A stretch of 15,581 nt of DNA from JBQCHF01 sp051953655. GTDB lineage: Bacteria; Actinomycetota; Actinomycetes; Motilibacterales; Motilibacteraceae. A model generated the notes under the pieces. The model searched no databases. It was not told where the DNA came from and was given only the letters and a program-made list of their open reading frames with translations. Position numbers and translations under genes: made by a program. Position 1 is the stretch's first letter. Each line of letters opens with the position of its first letter. Positions 13,458-15,581 of this stretch are shown piece by piece. The DNA is taken from assembly GCA_051953655.1 (NCBI GenBank), contig JBQCIO010000160.1, forward strand, positions 1-15,581. Reading direction: 5' to 3'.

Positions 13458-14006
13458 GTGGACACGGGGACAGCGGGCCGAGCCGTCGTACGACCGGCCG
13501 CGGGCGTGGAGGACTTCCTCGCGGTGGGACGGGTGCGGGCCAGGTCCTGGCAGGCGGCCTACGCCGGGCTCGTGCCCCAGCAGGTCCTGGACGCGATGGG
13601 CGACGAGGCCGGCCTGCGCGAGCGGGCGGAGCGGATGGCGGCCAACACCCGGGCGCGCACCTACCTCGCGCTGCGCGACGGGACCGCCGTGGGCTTCGTC
13701 AGCGTGGGCCCGGAGCGCCAGGAGGGCGCGCCCTCCGACGTCGGCGAGGTCTACGCCATCTACGCCGACCCGGGCACCTGGGGCACCGGAGTGGGTCGCG
13801 CGCTGATGGCGGCGGGGCTCGAGGACCTGGCGGGGCACGGCTGCCGGCAGGCGTGGCTGTGGGTGCTGGAGGGCAACGATCGCGCCATCGCCTTCTACCG
13901 GAGGACCGGCTTCGTCCCCACCGGGGACCGCACCGCCTCCTCCGTCCTGAGCGCCACCGGGGAAGGGCTGCCCGAGCTGCGCTACGGCAGGTCGCTGCCG
14001 GCCTGA
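13458..14006 (+). CDS. GNAT family N-acetyltransferase, 182 aa
   Basis: The acetyl-CoA fold is clear. An N-terminal VRPAAGVEDFLAVGRVRARSWQAAYAGLVP region is followed by the core strand GEVYAIYADPGTWGTGVGRALM (about 96-117), whose GTWGTGVGRAL forms the pyrophosphate loop. Motif B is NDRAIAFYRRTGFVPTG (140-156). The acceptor is unknown; it could be a small amine, an antibiotic or a protein amino group. The GTG at 13458 starts at V-D-T-G, just before the conserved first strand. The long open frame upstream runs antisense over the PhnB-like gene and is not coding. The next gene encodes a second GNAT with a similar N-terminal pattern. Confidence 0.88.
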   Translation: MDTGTAGRAVVRPAAGVEDFLAVGRVRARSWQAAYAGLVPQQVLDAMGDEAGLRERAERMAANTRARTYLALRDGTAVGFVSVGPERQEGAPSDVGEVYAIYADPGTWGTGVGRALMAAGLEDLAGHGCRQAWLWVLEGNDRAIAFYRRTGFVPTGDRTASSVLSATGEGLPELRYGRSLPA

Positions 14007-14049
14007 CCGCGCCGGGTGCCGGGGCGCGGCCGGCTGGGAGGATGGAGCG

Positions 14050-14613
14050 GTGAGCTCCTCCCCCACCGCCGACGTCAGCGTCCGCCCCGCCCGCGCAGGC
14101 GACGCCCCCGCCCTCGGCGCCGTCCAGGCCGCCGTCTGGCGCCGCGCCTACGCCGATGTGCTGCCGGCCGAGGTGCTCGAGTCGCTCGACGCCGAGGACC
14201 TCGCCGAGCCCTGGCGGCAGGCCGTCGTCGCGCCGCCGTCCCCGCGGCACCGCGTGCTGGTCGCCCTGGCCGGCGCCGATGTGGTCGGCTTCGCCGCGGT
14301 GGCACCGAGCGAGGACGACGACGTCGAGCCGATGGTCGACGCCGAGGTGCTGGCGCTGCTGGTGGCGCCGGAGGCCGCGGGCGCCGGCCATGGCTCGCGG
14401 CTGCTGCAGGCGGTCGTGGACGTGCTGGCCGGCGACGGCTTCCGCCACGCCCACGTCTGGCTCGGGGCGGGCGACGCCCCGCTGCGCACGTTCCTGGAGG
14501 GTGCGGGGTGGGCCGCCGACGGCAGCACCCGCACGCTCGACCTCACCGGCGACGCCAGCACGGTGGTCGAGCAGGAGCGGCTGCACACCCGGATCGTGGA
14601 CGAGGACGCATGA
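14050..14613 (+). CDS. GNAT family N-acetyltransferase, 187 aa
   Basis: It has a GNAT fold with N-terminal VSVRPARAGDAPALGAVQAAVWRRAYADVLPAEVL, core strand VDAEVLALLVAPEAAGAGHGSRLL (about 96-119; pyrophosphate loop A-A-G-A-G-H-G-S at 109-116) and a C-terminal RTFLEGAGWAADG block in place of the usual F-Y-x-x-x-G-F. The acceptor is unknown. The N-terminal half resembles the preceding GNAT (V-R-P-A, W-x-x-A-Y-A, P-x-x-V-L), so the two may be an old tandem duplication. The GTG at 14050 has GGAG a few bases upstream. The 3' end overlaps the DUF2461 gene by four bases (ATGA, 14610-14613), implying coupled translation. Confidence 0.88.
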   Translation: MSSSPTADVSVRPARAGDAPALGAVQAAVWRRAYADVLPAEVLESLDAEDLAEPWRQAVVAPPSPRHRVLVALAGADVVGFAAVAPSEDDDVEPMVDAEVLALLVAPEAAGAGHGSRLLQAVVDVLAGDGFRHAHVWLGAGDAPLRTFLEGAGWAADGSTRTLDLTGDASTVVEQERLHTRIVDEDA

Positions 14614-15257
14614 CGGGGATCGGCTTCCCCGACACCGCCCTGGACTTCTACGAGGGTCTGGAGGCCGACTGCAGCCGCGCCTACTGGGAGGCGCACAAGC
14701 CGGTCTACCAGCAGGCGGTCCGGGAGCCGATGGTGGCGCTGCTGGCCGAGCTGGAGAACGAGTTCGGCCCGGCCAAGGTGTTCCGCCCGCACCGCGACGT
14801 GCGGTTCAGCAAGGACAAGACGCCCTACAAGACCCACCAGGGCGCGGTCGTGCAGGTCGGCGACGCCGTCGGTCTCTACGTCCAGATCTCGGCCGCCGGC
14901 CTCTACGTCGGCGGCGGCTGGTGGACGGCGATGCCCGGCCAGCTCGCCCGCTTCCGCGAGGTGGTCGCCGGCCCCGCGGGTGCCACCCTGGAGGCCTCGC
15001 TCGCCCCGCTGGCGGCCGGCGGCTTCACCGTCGGCGGCGACCGCCTGGCCACCCGCCCCCGCGGCGTGGACCCCGAGCACCCGCGCCTGGACCTGCTGCG
15101 CCACCGCTCCCTCACCGTCGGCCGCGACCACGGCGCCCCGCCGTGGCTGGCCACCCTCGAGGTCGCCGACCGGGTGGCGGCCGACTGGCGAGAGGTGCTG
15201 CCCGTCGTGCGCTGGCTCGCGGACGCGGCAGGGCCCGCGGATCCGCGCACCCCCTAG
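14610..15257 (+). CDS. DUF2461 domain-containing protein, 215 aa
   Basis: The protein opens GFPDTALDFYEGLEADCSRAYWEAHKPVY and carries the family block VFRPHRDVRFSKDKTPYKTHQGAV (57-80), then YVQISAAGLYVGGGWWTAMPGQLARFRE and a C-terminal RPRGVDPEHPRLDLLRHRSL. This is diagnostic of DUF2461 (TIGR02453), a widespread family of unknown biochemical function. It fills the normal length for the family. The ATG overlaps the stop of the second GNAT gene (ATGA), so the two are cotranslated. I do not assign a function. Confidence 0.92.
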   Translation: MTGIGFPDTALDFYEGLEADCSRAYWEAHKPVYQQAVREPMVALLAELENEFGPAKVFRPHRDVRFSKDKTPYKTHQGAVVQVGDAVGLYVQISAAGLYVGGGWWTAMPGQLARFREVVAGPAGATLEASLAPLAAGGFTVGGDRLATRPRGVDPEHPRLDLLRHRSLTVGRDHGAPPWLATLEVADRVAADWREVLPVVRWLADAAGPADPRTP

Positions 15258-15438
15258 CTGGGGAGGTGGTCGTTGGGAGCGAAGGGCGAAGGCGCTGATG
15301 ACGGCGGGAGCGGGCGGCCACCGGCGTCCAGTCGCCGGCCGGCGGTTCCGCTGTTGCGTCCGAAGAATCGTGACCTACAGCGCTCAGTACTTCGGACGTG
15401 AGGGCCTGGCCGCACCCGGCAGCGAGGAGCGACCCACG

Positions 15439-15531
15439 ATGGCCCCGCCGCCGTCGACAGCGCCTTCGACCGACGGCACGACCGCACCGCCGAGCGTCCG
15501 ACACCCCCGTCCCGCCTCCGCACCGCCGTGA
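15439..15531 (+). CDS. Possible 30-aa Pro/Ser/Thr-rich small protein (uncertain)
   Basis: The ATG at 15439 is preceded by GAGGAG with nine bases spacing. The product (MAPPPSTAPSTDGTTAPPS...) is rich in Pro, Ser and Thr, and the stop lies inside the left arm of the terminal hairpin. An in-frame GTG at 15370 would give 53 residues starting VTYSAQYFGREGL. Short open frames are frequent in GC-rich DNA and no homologue is recognised, so this is weakly supported. Confidence 0.2.
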   Translation: MAPPPSTAPSTDGTTAPPSVRHPRPASAPP

Positions 15532-15581
15532 TCAAGCAGAAATGGTGAGCCGGTCCCTCACCTTTTCTGCTTGATCACGGC
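15525..15581. repeat. Long inverted repeat (hairpin) at the window end
   Basis: Perfect 18-base arms (15525-15542 and 15564-15581, GCCGTGATCAAGCAGAAA and its complement) are followed inward by a single T-T mismatch and six more pairs (GGTGAG with CTCACC) around a 7-base loop. The last base of the right arm is the last base of the window, so the stem may extend further. It may be a bidirectional terminator or a dispersed palindromic element. Confidence 0.85.

Larger units (their letters stand above)
15258..15581. other. Terminal 324-base region without a clear gene
   Basis: Downstream of the DUF2461 gene I see a 9-base inverted repeat (CGTCCGAAG at 15357-15365 with CTTCGGACG at 15390-15398), one possible tiny ORF (15439-15531) and a long hairpin at the window edge. 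No known RNA or protein family is recognised. Confidence 0.45.

Noticed and set aside
12069..14006. Plus-strand open frame of 645 codons
   Set aside because: It runs antisense through thyX, over the STAS gene in another frame and antisense over the PhnB-like gene. Only its last 182 codons (from 13458) look like a protein (GNAT).
15354..15381. Promoter TTGCGT-16-TACAGC upstream of the small ORF
   Set aside because: The -10 lacks the final T and the spacing is short; the match is too weak to report.
15529..15541. CAAGCAGAA resembling the start of a sequencing adapter
   Set aside because: Only about nine bases match and the following bases diverge. The word is part of a perfect hairpin and also occurs at 8561, so it is genomic.

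Overview
The window is very GC-rich, densely coding DNA with GTG and ATG starts and strong third-position GC bias. It is typical of a high-GC actinobacterium. Gene order and protein character suggest a soil actinomycete; Geodermatophilaceae or a near relative is a guess from composition. The core order thyX-dapA-rnj-ftsK-(HTH)-rimO-pgsA-cinA-clgR, read on the minus strand, is a conserved actinobacterial housekeeping block. It resembles the thyX-dapA-rnj ... ftsK ... pgsA3-clgR stretch of Mycobacterium.

Layout. Positions 1-1477 (minus) hold a cut-off FAD oxidoreductase, a small VOC protein and clgR. Positions 1830-4713 (minus) hold rimO, pgsA and cinA, joined by 4-base GTGA overlaps. Positions 4791-5552 (minus) encode a RodZ-like membrane HTH protein, and 5794-8364 (minus) encode FtsK. 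Positions 8699-11274 (minus) hold dapA and rnj, also coupled by GTGA. Positions 11510-12331 (minus) are thyX. Then come a plus-strand STAS protein (12521-12946), a minus-strand PhnB-like VOC protein (12975-13406), and a plus-strand run of two GNAT acetyltransferases and a DUF2461 protein (13458-15257). The last 324 bases hold no clear gene but carry an inverted repeat at 15357-15398 and end in a long hairpin.

The genes cover basic functions: dTMP synthesis (ThyX), lysine/cell-wall precursor synthesis (DapA), RNA processing (RNase J), chromosome segregation (FtsK), ribosomal protein S12 modification (RimO), phospholipid synthesis (PgsA), NAD-cycle salvage (CinA/PncC) and proteolysis control (ClgR).

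I see no CRISPR array, insertion sequence, prophage, defence or secretion system, and no convincing new multi-gene system. The most interesting signals are non-coding. (1) A -10 hexamer lies 6-8 bases before the start codon of at least five genes, implying leaderless transcripts. (2) Two overlapping perfect hairpins lie between clgR and the VOC gene. (3) A 13-base AT-rich word, TGATCAAGCAGAA, occurs three times in intergenic DNA, twice as the arms of the terminal hairpin. (4) A 12-bp tandem repeat has extended the C-terminus of the PhnB-like protein.
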